64,000 bases of DNA from Vibrio sp. SCSIO 43136. GTDB lineage: Bacteria; Pseudomonadota; Gammaproteobacteria; Enterobacterales; Vibrionaceae. A program made the position numbers and the translations under genes. Positions within the stretch are counted from its first letter, which is position 1; each line of letters begins with the position of its first letter. Positions 26,872 to 35,525 of this stretch are shown piece after piece. The notes beneath the pieces were generated by a model. That model did no database searches. It saw nothing but the letters and a program-made list of their open reading frames with translations, and was not told the DNA's origin. The DNA is taken from positions 1,302,001-1,366,000 of the forward strand of contig NZ_CP071848.1 of assembly GCF_023716565.1 (NCBI RefSeq), in the 5' to 3' direction.

Positions 26872-27459
26872 ATGTTAACTTTGATCATATTACTACTTTT
26901 TCTAGGGATAGTTTTGTATTTTACAGTCGTTGTTGACATGTTTAAGCAAAAGCTATGGTTGGGATTTTTAGGTCTTTTCCTATTTCCTTTCACTTATTAC
27001 CATGCGTTTAAAAATTACTCTGGTAATAAGCTTCGTATGGGGTTGCTCTTAGTTGTCACGACACTGCTACCTTTAACGTATATTCAACTAGAGCTTAGCG
27101 CCGCTAGAGATGAGTTGAAGCCTTTTTTAACTTCAGTAGATGCAAGTAATCTCCTCACTTGCTCCATAGAACCATCGGTTATGTCATCAGGAGGTATAAC
27201 ATTTTATACCTTGTTTTGTGCTAGCAAATTATCCAAAAACCTTAAATATACGAGTGAAAGCGAACTGGTCGATGTTTACTGGAAAAACATAATTCAACCT
27301 GCGTTATCGATTTATCGAGATAGCTTCGGGAAAATCGAGGGAAAAGGTGTAGTGATAGGCATAAAATCACCTTCAAGTTTGATAGCTTGCTACAAAATAG
27401 AAAATCCAGGAAATGTGATGGAAGCGTGGAGTTCTGGGCTGTCGGAACCGTGTGGGTAA
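26872..27459 (+). CDS. Hypothetical membrane protein
   Basis: A 195-residue protein with three hydrophobic segments in the first 75 residues (MLTLIILLLFLGIVLYFTVV, LWLGFLGLFLFPFTYYH, MGLLLVVTTLLPLTYI) and a polar C-terminal domain with four cysteines that is probably periplasmic or extracytoplasmic. No family recognised. First gene of the AT-richer accessory region; no close partner. Confidence 0.6.
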   Translation: MLTLIILLLFLGIVLYFTVVVDMFKQKLWLGFLGLFLFPFTYYHAFKNYSGNKLRMGLLLVVTTLLPLTYIQLELSAARDELKPFLTSVDASNLLTCSIEPSVMSSGGITFYTLFCASKLSKNLKYTSESELVDVYWKNIIQPALSIYRDSFGKIEGKGVVIGIKSPSSLIACYKIENPGNVMEAWSSGLSEPCG

Positions 27460-27471
27460 AAGACTATTTAA

Positions 27472-27558
27472 ACTATTTAAGGACACTCACTAAAACTCGA
27501 TAACTTGGGTGGTGACAGTCAATCGGTGTTGAGGTCGAAGGAGGACCTCTATTATGGG
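27472..27558 (+). repeat. Dispersed leader repeat R2, copy 1
   Basis: The leader of the DUF4259 gene (ACTATTTAAGGACACTCAC to the start region) recurs with small changes at 30270-30353 and, truncated, at 33107-33157. It includes a GGACACTCACTAAAA motif like the RAYT element ends and a GAGGTCGAAGGAGGACCTC segment holding both a hairpin and the ribosome site. Confidence 0.65.
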
Positions 27559-27988
27559 AGCATGGAGTCAAGGTAACTTTGGAAATGACATTGCTAGTGA
27601 CTGGGTATGGGAGTTGGAAAAGTCTAAAGGGTTAGATTTCTTACTGTCGCCTATTCTTGCTGTTTTGAATAACAGCGAGTACGTGGAAGCAGATACTTGC
27701 TGCGAGGCCTTGGCTGCATCTGAAGTAATCGCCGCAAGTTTCACCCGTGATTATTCCTTGATACCGGAAGAGGCAAGAGATTGGCTCAATCGTAAACAAG
27801 GCTGGCTATTTGGGAGTACGCCTAAAATAACTTCAGAACATGCCAAGTTGGCATTGGATGCCGTCCGTAAAATTTCTTCTGACTCTGAACTCCTAGAGCT
27901 GTGGGAAGAAAGTAGTGAAGATGGGGAGTGGAAAGGTGTGCAAAACGCACTCATCGCTAAATTAGATATAGCCAGTGAATCTAGTTAG
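27554..27988 (+). CDS. DUF4259-family protein
   Basis: A 144-residue cytoplasmic protein opening MGAWSQGNFGNDIASDW, the hallmark of DUF4259 (MGAWGxGxFxND..DWxxEL). The rest is acidic and helical. The function of this family is unknown; it is typical of accessory regions and immunity-like cassettes. The ribosome site lies in a conserved leader repeat that is copied elsewhere without the gene. Confidence 0.8.
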   Translation: MGAWSQGNFGNDIASDWVWELEKSKGLDFLLSPILAVLNNSEYVEADTCCEALAASEVIAASFTRDYSLIPEEARDWLNRKQGWLFGSTPKITSEHAKLALDAVRKISSDSELLELWEESSEDGEWKGVQNALIAKLDIASESS

Positions 27989-28030
27989 GTTCAAGTTCAT
28001 AATATATGGAATATTTTCCAAGGAGATGGT

Positions 28031-28549
28031 TTGCAAAAATTAATACTTAGAATAGCAATGGTATTGATATCGATGAGCCTAGTGGGCTGTGTTGGGATGA
28101 ATGATGCACTAGAATTACAAAATGATTTTTACGCAGATCTATCTACGACCAATGCTGACCAACTGATACTGCACAAAGATTACTCTGTTAGTGTCAATCG
28201 AGGGCTTGCATCCACCCATTTCACCGCTCAAATACCTCAGGGTACTTACAATCCGATTGCTAGTTCATCTGGGCGTGTTTTCTTTCAAGCACCTAAAGGC
28301 TTCGTATATAGAAAAAATGGTAAGATCGAGTCTCAAGTAGGGGGTATTGTTCAAGTAGATGCTAGAGACAGCACTCGCTTTTATGTGTGGTATTTCTCTA
28401 GCAGACAAAGTGATGACTTTAGGGATTACCTAGAAGTACAACCTAATGGAGACTGGATACGAGACGTTAAGCCAGGCATCTATAATGTAGCGTCGAGACC
28501 ATGGATCGAAGGAGATTTTAAAGTGGACCTTAGTTCACCTTCGAATTAA
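28031..28549 (+). CDS. Hypothetical lipoprotein
   Basis: A 172-residue lipoprotein: signal ending MSLVGC, a clear lipobox with Cys20, then a beta-rich polar domain with several aromatic residues. TTG 28031 is chosen as start because AGGAG lies five bases before it; no in-frame ATG with a ribosome site precedes the lipobox. No family recognised. It follows the DUF4259 gene by 42 bp and may share its transcript. Confidence 0.7.
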   Translation: MQKLILRIAMVLISMSLVGCVGMNDALELQNDFYADLSTTNADQLILHKDYSVSVNRGLASTHFTAQIPQGTYNPIASSSGRVFFQAPKGFVYRKNGKIESQVGGIVQVDARDSTRFYVWYFSSRQSDDFRDYLEVQPNGDWIRDVKPGIYNVASRPWIEGDFKVDLSSPSN

Positions 28550-28587
28550 TCGCTAATTTAAATTTCTTATCGCATATTCTTAATAAA

Positions 28588-28602
28588 GGACACACACTTA
28601 AA
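28588..28602 (+). repeat. Solo RAYT-type end sequence
   Basis: GGACACACACTTAAA, preceded by TAATAAA, matches the inner-end consensus GGACACACACCAAAA with two changes and is not attached to a transposase gene. Part of a non-coding 250-bp stretch (28550-28798) in which I see nothing else convincing. Confidence 0.5.
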
Positions 28603-28895
28603 GTTACTTAAAGTTTTCGGTATATGTCCAGTATTACTTCTAAGGTGTAGGAAGTTTGCCAATGGTTTGGTAGGCTTAAGGTGTGAAGCTGTAGATAAAA
28701 CGTCAGTTTACATGGAGAATAAATGGCATATTTTAGTATTTCCGAGGCAGCTGTTAGGTATGATGAGTTTCGACCGAAAGTTCATTGGGTTTAATAAAGG
28801 ACAGGCACCAAAATCACCAAAATCACCAAAAAAAAATCTCACCAAGAAGGATAGTTTTTTGTTCCAGTAACAGTGAGGGAATTAAGAGGCATAGC

Positions 28896-28926
28896 CCATC
28901 GGGAAGTTAACTATGCCTACCGATGG
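28896..28926. repeat. Subterminal hairpin of RAYT element A
   Basis: CCATCGG and CCGATGG pair around 17 bases. The same position in elements B, C and D has CCATC(A/T)GG against CCCGATGG. Together with GCCAG-AATCAA-CTGGC at 28958-28973 it resembles the subterminal hairpins that HUH transposases recognise. Confidence 0.5.
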
Positions 28927-29001
28927 TGGCAACCAAGTACATCAAACACCACAAATAGCCAGAATCAACTGGCATAACTAAAATTGACGTTCTAGCAAAC
29001 T

Positions 29002-29961
29002 TTATTCGAGTGAATACAGGTGAATCTTAGACTTGTTGAGAGCCGCTTTTGCATACTCGATATGGCTCGCACTCCCCACAGCAGTCGCATGCGGTTTCTC
29101 TAGCTGAGTACACGCTTTCAACCATGCTGTTGAATCGATTTGTAGCCTATCCAATATAGAGGGGAAGCCACAATCCATTGAATATTTGCCTTCTCTAAAC
29201 TGGCGAGCCGTCCAATCAACGAGTTCGATATAATCAATTAGCCGCAATGGAATACCATCAAGGTTTTCGTTGCTGGAAGAACCAACGAATGGATGTAAAA
29301 AAGGTGCGGTCGCTTGGTTCCGGTTCAGAGCTTCGATACGGACTTTTATCGAAGTAAAAGCTGAGTCTTCAGGGGTTTGAGCTACACCAGCCCTGACGGG
29401 GTTTAAATCTACGTAAGCCATCGCAGCAGCGAGAGCCTTTTCATCTAGTAGAGCCTGACTTTTAAAGCGGCTTTCCCAAAAATGGCCAGTGCAATTGTCC
29501 TCTCGATTCGCTTTGCAGGCGATGTCTTGGTTTAACTCCTTCATAAACCAACTCAGTGACCATAAACGTTCTCGCCATACCTCAATTATCTCAGAACATT
29601 TTTGTGCTTCCATTTGGCAGACGAGTTGCCCTTGCTGCCATTTCTGGATTAAGGCAGGTAGCTTGTGCTCCATTCCCCATCGCTCAACAATTTCTTTCTG
29701 AGTCAATGCCAGTGCTTTACGGCGATCTATGTGGAGCACAACGTGAAAGTGGTTACTCATCACTGCATAAGCACAAACATCAATGCAATACATGTGTGTA
29801 AGTGACAGAATTTTTGCTTCAACCCAAGCTCGTCGATGTTCATAACTAGTGTTAGTTACGCTATCAATCCCACATAGGAAGCCACGTCTAACGCAGCGAG
29901 ACACACAATGATAGTAAGGTGTGGCATCTACAGCCACGAGCTGTTTTCTTGCAGTAGTCAT
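29002..29961 (-). CDS. REP-associated tyrosine transposase, copy A
   Basis: A 319-residue Y1/HUH transposase of the IS200/RAYT group. The histidine pair is in SNHFHVVLHI (near residue 69) and the catalytic tyrosine is probably in AMAYVDLNPVRAGV (near 187); a CVSRCVRR segment at 19-26 is typical. It is longer than E. coli RayT (165 residues). Copy A differs from B and D at about a dozen residues (e.g. RRGFLCG), so it is the more diverged of the intact copies. Confidence 0.9.
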   Translation of the reverse strand: MTTARKQLVAVDATPYYHCVSRCVRRGFLCGIDSVTNTSYEHRRAWVEAKILSLTHMYCIDVCAYAVMSNHFHVVLHIDRRKALALTQKEIVERWGMEHKLPALIQKWQQGQLVCQMEAQKCSEIIEVWRERLWSLSWFMKELNQDIACKANREDNCTGHFWESRFKSQALLDEKALAAAMAYVDLNPVRAGVAQTPEDSAFTSIKVRIEALNRNQATAPFLHPFVGSSSNENLDGIPLRLIDYIELVDWTARQFREGKYSMDCGFPSILDRLQIDSTAWLKACTQLEKPHATAVGSASHIEYAKAALNKSKIHLYSLE

Positions 29962-30133
29962 AAGCCTATTAAGGTTTGCTGTTTAGGCTAACTGTAGCGA
30001 CATAGAGTGGTAAAGAACGGGAGCAAAATTCCTGTTTGAATGAAATCAGCCTTTATTCATACTTTTGGTGTGTGTCCTGTATGAAAGAATAAAACATCAC
30101 GATAAACATATCTAATTGCTTAGAGGAACAGCA

Positions 30134-30268
30134 ATGAAAATTTTTATGATTTTTGTGTTGTCGATTTTTTTCTCAATACAAGCATGTGCTCAAGACCAGA
30201 AATTAGACCTGTTGCATAACGGGATGGTAGATAACTATCACTCTATAGATTCTAACTTACAAAACTAG
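30134..30268 (+). pseudogene. 44-residue secreted remnant
   Basis: ATG 30134 to TAG 30266 encodes a signal peptide (MKIFMIFVLSIFFSIQACAQ) plus 24 residues, with AGGAACAGC upstream. The stop abuts the start of leader repeat R2 copy 2, so this is probably the 5' end of a lipoprotein/secreted gene cut by rearrangement. A genuine tiny protein cannot be excluded. Confidence 0.5.
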
Positions 30269-30269
30269 C

Positions 30270-30353
30270 TATTTAAGGACACACACCAAAACTCAATAAT
30301 TTGGGAGGTGACATTTAATCGGTGTTGAGGTCGAAGGAGAACCTCTATTGGGA
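30270..30353 (+). repeat. Leader repeat R2, copy 2 (gene-less)
   Basis: Closely matches the DUF4259 leader (GGACACACACCAAAACTCAA to GAAGGAGAACCTCTATT) but stops just before the start codon; the coding part is absent and RAYT element B begins 19 bp later. Confidence 0.65.
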
Positions 30354-30371
30354 ATAATAAAAGAATAATAA

Positions 30372-31664
30372 AGGACAGGCACCAAAATCACCAAAATCAG
30401 GCACCAAAATCTCCAAAAACAAAATCTCACCAAGAAGGATAGTTTTTGTTCCGGTAACAGTGAGGTAATTAAGAGACATAGCCCATCAGGCAGTTAACGA
30501 TGCCTCCCGATGGTGACAACCTGGTACATCAAACACCACAAACAGCCAGAATCAACTGGCATAACTAAAATTGACGTTCTAGCAAACTTTATTCGAGTGA
30601 ATACAGGTGAATTTTAGACTTGTTGAGAGCCGCTTTTGCATATTCGATATGGCTCGCACTACCCACAGCAGTCGCATGCGGTTTCTCTAGCTGAGTACAA
30701 GCTTTCAACCATTCTGTTGGGTCGATTTGTAGCCTATCCAATATAGAGGGCAAATCACTATCCATCGCATATTTATTTTCTCTAAATCGGCGTGCTGTCC
30801 AATCAACGAGTTCGATATAATCAATTAGCCGTAATGGAATACCATCAAGGTTTGCGTTGCTGGAAGAACCAACGAATGGATGTAAACAAGGTGCGGTCGC
30901 TTGGTTCCGGTTCAGAGCTTCGATACGGGCTTTTATCGAAGTAAAAGCAGAGTCTTCAGGGGTTTGAGCTACACCAGCCCTGACAGGGTTTAAATCGACG
31001 TAAGCCATTGCTGCGGCTAGAGCCTTTTCATCTAGTAGAGCCTGACTTTTAAAGCGGCTTTCCCAAAAATGACCAGTGCATTTGTCCTCTCGGTTGGCCT
31101 TGCAGGCGATATCATAGTTTAGCTCCTTCATAAACCAGCTCAGTGACCATAAACGCTCTCGCCATACCTCAATTATCTCAGAACATTTTTGTGCTTCCAT
31201 TTGGCAGACGAGTTGCCCTTGCTGCCATTTCTGGATTAAGGCAGGTAGCTTGTGCTCCATTCCCCATCGCTCAACAATTTCTTTCTGAGTCAATGCTAGT
31301 GCTTTACGGCGATCTATGTGGAGCACAACGTGAAAGTGGTTACTCATCACTGCATAAGCACAAACATCAATGCAATACATGTGTGTAAGTGACAGAATTT
31401 TTGCTTCAACCCAAGCTCGTCGATGTTCATAGCTAGTGTTAGTTACGCTATCAATCCCACATAGGAAGCTGCGCCTCACGCAACGAGATACACAATGATA
31501 GTATGGTGTGGCGTCTATAGCTACGAGCCGTTTTCTTGCAGTAGTCATAAGTCTATTAAGGTTTGCTGTTTAGGCTAACTGTAGCGACATAGAGTGGTAA
31601 AGAATGGGAGCAAAATTCCTATTTGAGTGAATTCAGTCTTAATTCATACTTTTGGTGTGTGTCC
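30372..31664. mobile_element. RAYT element B (intact)
   Basis: About 1293 bp from GGACAGGCACCAAAA (30372) to TTTTGGTGTGTGTCC (ending 31664), with the same internal layout as A. The left end carries an extra partial copy of the AAATCAGGCACCAAAATC sequence. The 164 bp after it lead into the first SDR gene. Confidence 0.7.
30589..31548 (-). CDS. REP-associated tyrosine transposase, copy B
   Basis: Same 319-residue protein as copy A with the HUH motif NHFHVVL and the YVDLNPVRAG tyrosine intact, so probably functional. N-terminal RRSFLCG is shared with D. The gene ends about 217 bp from the left end of its element and starts about 116 bp from the right end, leaving room for its promoter there. 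Confidence 0.9.
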   Translation of the reverse strand: MTTARKRLVAIDATPYYHCVSRCVRRSFLCGIDSVTNTSYEHRRAWVEAKILSLTHMYCIDVCAYAVMSNHFHVVLHIDRRKALALTQKEIVERWGMEHKLPALIQKWQQGQLVCQMEAQKCSEIIEVWRERLWSLSWFMKELNYDIACKANREDKCTGHFWESRFKSQALLDEKALAAAMAYVDLNPVRAGVAQTPEDSAFTSIKARIEALNRNQATAPCLHPFVGSSSNANLDGIPLRLIDYIELVDWTARRFRENKYAMDSDLPSILDRLQIDPTEWLKACTQLEKPHATAVGSASHIEYAKAALNKSKIHLYSLE

Positions 31665-31833
31665 CACAAAGTTTCTACAAAGTTTTTTCCTATTTTTGAA
31701 CCGCCTCGAAGTGAATAAGCGCCTGATTGACTATCTTGTGTCAAGACTCATTGATTGCAGGGATTGATTCTGTCATCGCTATTTGAGGCCTGTTAATCGT
31801 ATCGAACATGCTTAATTCAAATTTTAGGAATAA

Positions 31834-32655
31834 ATGAAAGTACTTATCGCAGGGGCAAGTGGATACATTGGCCGCCACGTTACTAAGGTATTCGTTGACG
31901 GTGGCTTAGACGTATCGGTTTACAATAGAAGTGACGGTATCCAGCATCCTGATGGCTCACCGAAAAAAGTCGATTCAGATTTTCTAGGCTACTTTGATAT
32001 CGTCATAAACTGTGCTCGTCCACATTGGTCTGAGTTTTCGCCAGATGAAATTGCTGATATTGAATGCAAACTGCTTGAGCAGTTAGACAGCTATGCAGCC
32101 AAAGGATCCGTCAAAATACACACCTCAGGGATTTGGTTGTTTGGAAACGCCTCTACCCAAGATTTAAAAGCGTTTAGGTTGAAGCCGTTAGAAGTCGTTA
32201 AATTGGACGTTGATACGATAGCCTATGCTGTTCAGAAGAAATGGCATGTCGTTTACTGCCCGAGTTTAGTATACGGTGGTGAAAACTGTCAGTTGAAGCG
32301 AGCAATACAATCTTTAGCGGACCAAATGATGCAAGTTGCAACACCGTCTCTAGGGTATAACCAGTATATCCATGTTGAAGACATTGCTAGGTTCTATTTA
32401 CTGTTAGCCGAACAGCAAGTTTTCGCTGTACAACATTTTATTGCTGAGATTGAGGGGTATAGTCCTGAAGCGTTTTCCCAGCTATTACTGGATTTTCGAG
32501 TAGTGAAAAAGGTTCACAAGGTTAACTGGAGTGAATTTGAGGAGATTTACGGAGCTTCGGCATTGGAGATCGAGCGGTTGAATCTTGAGCTTCCCGTCAG
32601 CCCGCTATTTGTGCCGACAGAGTCGTTGAAAAAGTACATTGAGAATTTTTCATGA
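31834..32655 (+). CDS. Extended SDR, NAD-dependent epimerase-like protein (copy 1)
   Basis: A 273-residue Rossmann-fold protein with the NAD(P) motif GASGYIGRH at residues 7-15. In place of a clear YxxxK catalytic pair there is a degenerate central region, so activity as a classical epimerase is doubtful; it may be an atypical reductase or NAD sensor. TTTTAGGAATAA precedes the ATG. It converges with the small RRM gene. It differs from copy 2 at 26 of 273 residues by eye. Confidence 0.75.
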   Translation: MKVLIAGASGYIGRHVTKVFVDGGLDVSVYNRSDGIQHPDGSPKKVDSDFLGYFDIVINCARPHWSEFSPDEIADIECKLLEQLDSYAAKGSVKIHTSGIWLFGNASTQDLKAFRLKPLEVVKLDVDTIAYAVQKKWHVVYCPSLVYGGENCQLKRAIQSLADQMMQVATPSLGYNQYIHVEDIARFYLLLAEQQVFAVQHFIAEIEGYSPEAFSQLLLDFRVVKKVHKVNWSEFEEIYGASALEIERLNLELPVSPLFVPTESLKKYIENFS

Positions 32656-32735
32656 TGGGGAAGAGTCAGGAGTGTGGAAAACCGTCTAGCTAGCAATTTA
32701 TTGCTATAAAGTGGTTTGCCTGTAGTACTGAAACG

Positions 32736-32766
32736 AAAAAGGGAGCCCATTTCCGAGCTCCCTTTT
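32736..32766. terminator. Bidirectional terminator between SDR and RRM, copy 1
   Basis: AAAAGGGAGC/GCTCCCTTTT stem with a 10-base loop; A and T tracts on both sides serve both convergent genes. Confidence 0.85.
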
Positions 32767-32773
32767 CAAACGT

Positions 32774-33013
32774 TTAGTGCTGAGAGAATTTTACGCGAAT
32801 TTTGCTCTTGTCTAGCATAGTAAGGTTCAAACTCTTGATCGCCGCTTTCGCTTCTTCCTCATTAGGCATGTCGACAAAAGCGAAGCCTTTAGATTGTCCT
32901 GTTTCCTGATCTAGAACCAAGTCACATTGCGTTACTCTGCCGTGTTCAGAGAAAAGCAGTCGAACTTGGTGTTCGGTAGTGGTTCGGGCTAGATTGCGGA
33001 CTAATATTTTCAT
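32774..33013 (-). CDS. Small RRM RNA-binding protein (copy 1)
   Basis: A 79-residue single RNA-recognition-motif protein: RNP2 is ILVRNLA (3-9) and RNP1 is KGFAFVDM (42-49). Such RRM proteins occur in vibrios, cyanobacteria and others, often cold-induced; bacterial targets are largely unknown. It has a roughly 90-bp leader and is convergent with the SDR gene. Copy 2 differs at five residues (L19V, D48N, A57T, S61T, V74I). Confidence 0.88.
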   Translation of the reverse strand: MKILVRNLARTTTEHQVRLLFSEHGRVTQCDLVLDQETGQSKGFAFVDMPNEEEAKAAIKSLNLTMLDKSKIRVKFSQH

Positions 33014-33106
33014 AATTTTTTGCCTAGTTTAAATTGCGCCGCTATTGTCTCAGGTATCTCCATGTAAACCAAGTAGTGATGGCTGCTTTTCTAGTGATTG
33101 GTAAAC

Positions 33107-33157
33107 TATTTAAGGACACACACCAAAACTCAATAACTTGGGTAGTGACATTTAATC
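33107..33157 (+). repeat. Leader repeat R2, copy 3 (truncated)
   Basis: ACTATTTAAGGACACACACC to TTTAATCA matches R2 copies 1 and 2 and is cut by the left flank of RAYT element C. Confidence 0.6.
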
Positions 33158-33168
33158 AGAATAATAAA

Positions 33169-34210
33169 GGACAGGCACCAAAATCTCCAAAAACAAAATC
33201 TCACCAAAAAGGATAGTTTTTGTTCCGGTAACAGTGAGGTAATTAAGAGACATAGCCCATCTGGCAGTTAACGATGCCTCCCGATGGTGACAACCTGGTA
33301 CATCAAACACCACAATCAGCCAGAATCAACTGGCATAACTAAAATTGACGTTCTAGCAAACTTTATTCGAGTGAATACAGGTGAATTTTAGACTTGTTGA
33401 GAGCCGCTTTTGCATATTCGATATGGATCGCACTCCCTACAGCAGTCGCATGCGGTTTCTCTAGCTGAGTACATGCTTTCAACCATGCTGTTGAGTCGAT
33501 TTGTAGCCTATCTAATATAGGTGGGAAGTTACTATCCATAACATATTTGTCTTCTCTAAACTGGCGGGCCGTCCAATCAACGAGTTCGATATAATCAATT
33601 AGCCGTAATGGAATACCATCAAGGTTTTCGTTGCTGGAAGAACCAACGAATGGATGTAAACAAGGTGCGGTCGCTTGGTTCCGGTTGAGAGCTTCTATAC
33701 GGCCTTTTATCGAAGTAAAAGCAGAGTCTTCAGGGGTTTGAGCTACACCAGCCCTGACGGGGTTTAAATCGACGTAAGCCATCGCAGCAGCGAGCGCCTT
33801 TTCATCTAGTAGAGCCTGACTTTTAAAGCGGCTTTCCCAAAAATGGCCAGTGCAATTGTCCTCTCGATTCGCTTTGCAGGCGATGTCATAGTTTAGCTCC
33901 TTCATAAACCAACTCAGTGACCATAAACGCTCTCGCCATACCTCAATTATCTCAGAACATTTTTGTGCTTCCACTTGGCAGACGAGTTGCCCTTGCTGCC
34001 ATTTCTGAACCAAAGCAGGTAGCTTGTGCTCCATTCCCCATCGCTCAACAATCTCTTCGTGAGTCAATGCTAGTGCTTTACTACGATCGATGTGGAGTAC
34101 AACATGAAAGTGGTTACTCATCACTGCATAAGCACAGACATCAATGCAGTACATGTGTGTAAGTGACAGAATTTTTGCTTCAACCCAAGCTCGTCGATGT
34201 TCATAGCTAG
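33169..34210. mobile_element. RAYT element C (truncated, fused to D)
   Basis: Begins with GGACAGGCACCAAAA at 33169 but breaks off inside the transposase gene at GCTAG 34210, where the left flank of element D (AGGAATAATAAAGG) starts. The right end is missing. Internal substitutions are shared with D, so C looks like a partial tandem duplicate of D. Confidence 0.75.
33363..34210 (-). pseudogene. REP-associated tyrosine transposase, copy C (5'-truncated)
   Basis: Lacks the first ~38 residues including the CVSRCVRR segment; similarity starts at SYEHRRAWVE. The HUH histidines and YVDLNPVRAG tyrosine remain. An open frame continues upstream through the left end of element D to an ATG near 34340, so a chimeric 325-residue protein could in principle be made, but its N-terminus is translated from non-coding element sequence. 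Most likely a pseudogene. Confidence 0.8.
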
Positions 34211-34222
34211 AGGAATAATAAA

Positions 34223-35525
34223 GGACAGGCACCAAAATCACCCCAAAATCACCAAAATCAGGCACCAAAATCTCCAAAAACAAAATCTCACCAAGAAGGA
34301 TAGTTTTTGTTCCGGTAACAGTGAGGTAATTAAGAGACATAGCCCATCAGGCAGTTAACGATGCCTCCCGATGGTGACAACCTGGTACATCAAACACCAC
34401 AAACAGCCAGAATCAACTGGCATAACTAAAATTGACGTTCTAGCAAACTTTATTCGAGTGAATACAGGTGAATTTTAGACTTGTTGAGAGCCGCTTTTGC
34501 ATACTCGATATGGGTCGCACTCCCTACAGCAGTCGCATGCGGTTTCTCTAGCTGAGTACACGCTTTCAACCATGCTGTTGAGTCGATTTGTAGCCTATCT
34601 AATATAGGTGGGAAGTTACTATCCATAACATATTTGTCTTCTCTAAACTGGCGGGCCGTCCAATCAACGAGTTCGATATAATCAATTAGCCGTAATGGAA
34701 TACCATCAAGGTTTTCGTTGCTGGAAGAACCAACGAATGGATGTAAACAAGGTGCGGTCGCTTGGTTCCGGTTGAGAGCTTCTATACGGCCTTTTATCGA
34801 AGTAAAAGCAGAGTCTTCAGGGGTTTGAGCTACACCAGCCCTGACAGGGTTTAAATCGACGTAAGCCATTGCTGCGGCTAGAGCCTTTTCATCTAGTAAA
34901 GCCTGACTTTTAAAGCGGCTTTCCCAAAAATGACCAGTGCATTTGTCCTCTCGGTTGGCCTTGCAGGCGATATCATAGTTTAGCTCCTTCATAAACCAGC
35001 TCAGTGACCATAAACGCTCTCGCCATACCTCAATTATCTCAGAACATTTTTGAGCTTCCACTTGGCAGACGAGTTGCCCTTGCTGCCATTTCTGAACCAA
35101 AGCAGGTAGCTTGTGCTCCATTCCCCATCGCTCAACAATCTCTTCGTGAGTCAATGCTAGTGCTTTACTACGATCGATGTGGAGTACAACATGAAAGTGG
35201 TTACTCATCACTGCATAAGCACAGACATCAATGCAGTACATGTGTGTAAGTGACAGAATTTTTGCTTCAACCCAAGCTCGTCGATGTTCATAGCTAGTGT
35301 TAGTTACGCTATCAATCCCACATAGGAAGCTGCGCCTCACGCAGCGAGATACACAATGATAGTAAGGTGTGGCGTCTATAGCTACGAGCTGTTTTCTTGC
35401 AGTAGTCATAAGTCTATTAAGGTTTGCTGTTTAGACTAACTGTAGCGACATAGAGTGGTAAAGAACGGGAGCAAAATTCCTATTTGAGTGAATTCAGTCT
35501 TAATTCATACTTTTGGTGTGTGTCC
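34223..35525. mobile_element. RAYT element D (intact)
   Basis: About 1303 bp between GGACAGGCACCAAAA (34223) and TTTTGGTGTGTGTCC (ending 35525). The left end is expanded with several AAAATCACC/AAAATCAGGCACC units. It directly joins truncated element C on the left and the second SDR-RRM cassette on the right. Confidence 0.7.
34450..35409 (-). CDS. REP-associated tyrosine transposase, copy D
   Basis: Intact 319-residue transposase with all family motifs. It shares with C distinctive changes (RSKALALTHEEIVE, PALVQKW, QVEAQK, KGRIEAL) not in A or B, so C and D are the most closely related pair. Its N-terminus matches B. Confidence 0.9.
   Translation of the reverse strand: MTTARKQLVAIDATPYYHCVSRCVRRSFLCGIDSVTNTSYEHRRAWVEAKILSLTHMYCIDVCAYAVMSNHFHVVLHIDRSKALALTHEEIVERWGMEHKLPALVQKWQQGQLVCQVEAQKCSEIIEVWRERLWSLSWFMKELNYDIACKANREDKCTGHFWESRFKSQALLDEKALAAAMAYVDLNPVRAGVAQTPEDSAFTSIKGRIEALNRNQATAPCLHPFVGSSSNENLDGIPLRLIDYIELVDWTARQFREDKYVMDSNFPPILDRLQIDSTAWLKACTQLEKPHATAVGSATHIEYAKAALNKSKIHLYSLE

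Larger units (their letters stand above)
28799..30077. mobile_element. RAYT element A (intact)
   Basis: About 1279 bp bounded on the left by GGACAGGCACCAAAA and on the right by TTTTGGTGTGTGTCC, inverted 15-mers differing at two positions. Inside, left of the transposase gene, lie hairpins at 28896-28926 (CCATCGG/CCGATGG) and 28958-28973 (GCCAG/CTGGC). It carries one minus-strand Y1 transposase gene. Boundaries are inferred from comparing copies A, B and D. Confidence 0.7.
31665..33102. repeat. Duplicated SDR-RRM cassette, copy 1
   Basis: From the right end of element B to GTGATTGGT at 33102 the sequence matches 35526-36964 throughout, including the SDR gene, the shared terminator, the RRM gene and its leader. 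The similarity stops abruptly at both sides. Confidence 0.8.

Noticed and set aside
26872..28549. Toxin-antitoxin operon
   Set aside because: No toxin or antitoxin family is recognisable among the three genes; grouping them would be guesswork.
28667..28870. A 67-residue open frame running into RAYT element A
   Set aside because: It spans the element's left boundary and its last part (KSPKSPKKN) is translation of the CACCAAAATC repeat; no ribosome site.
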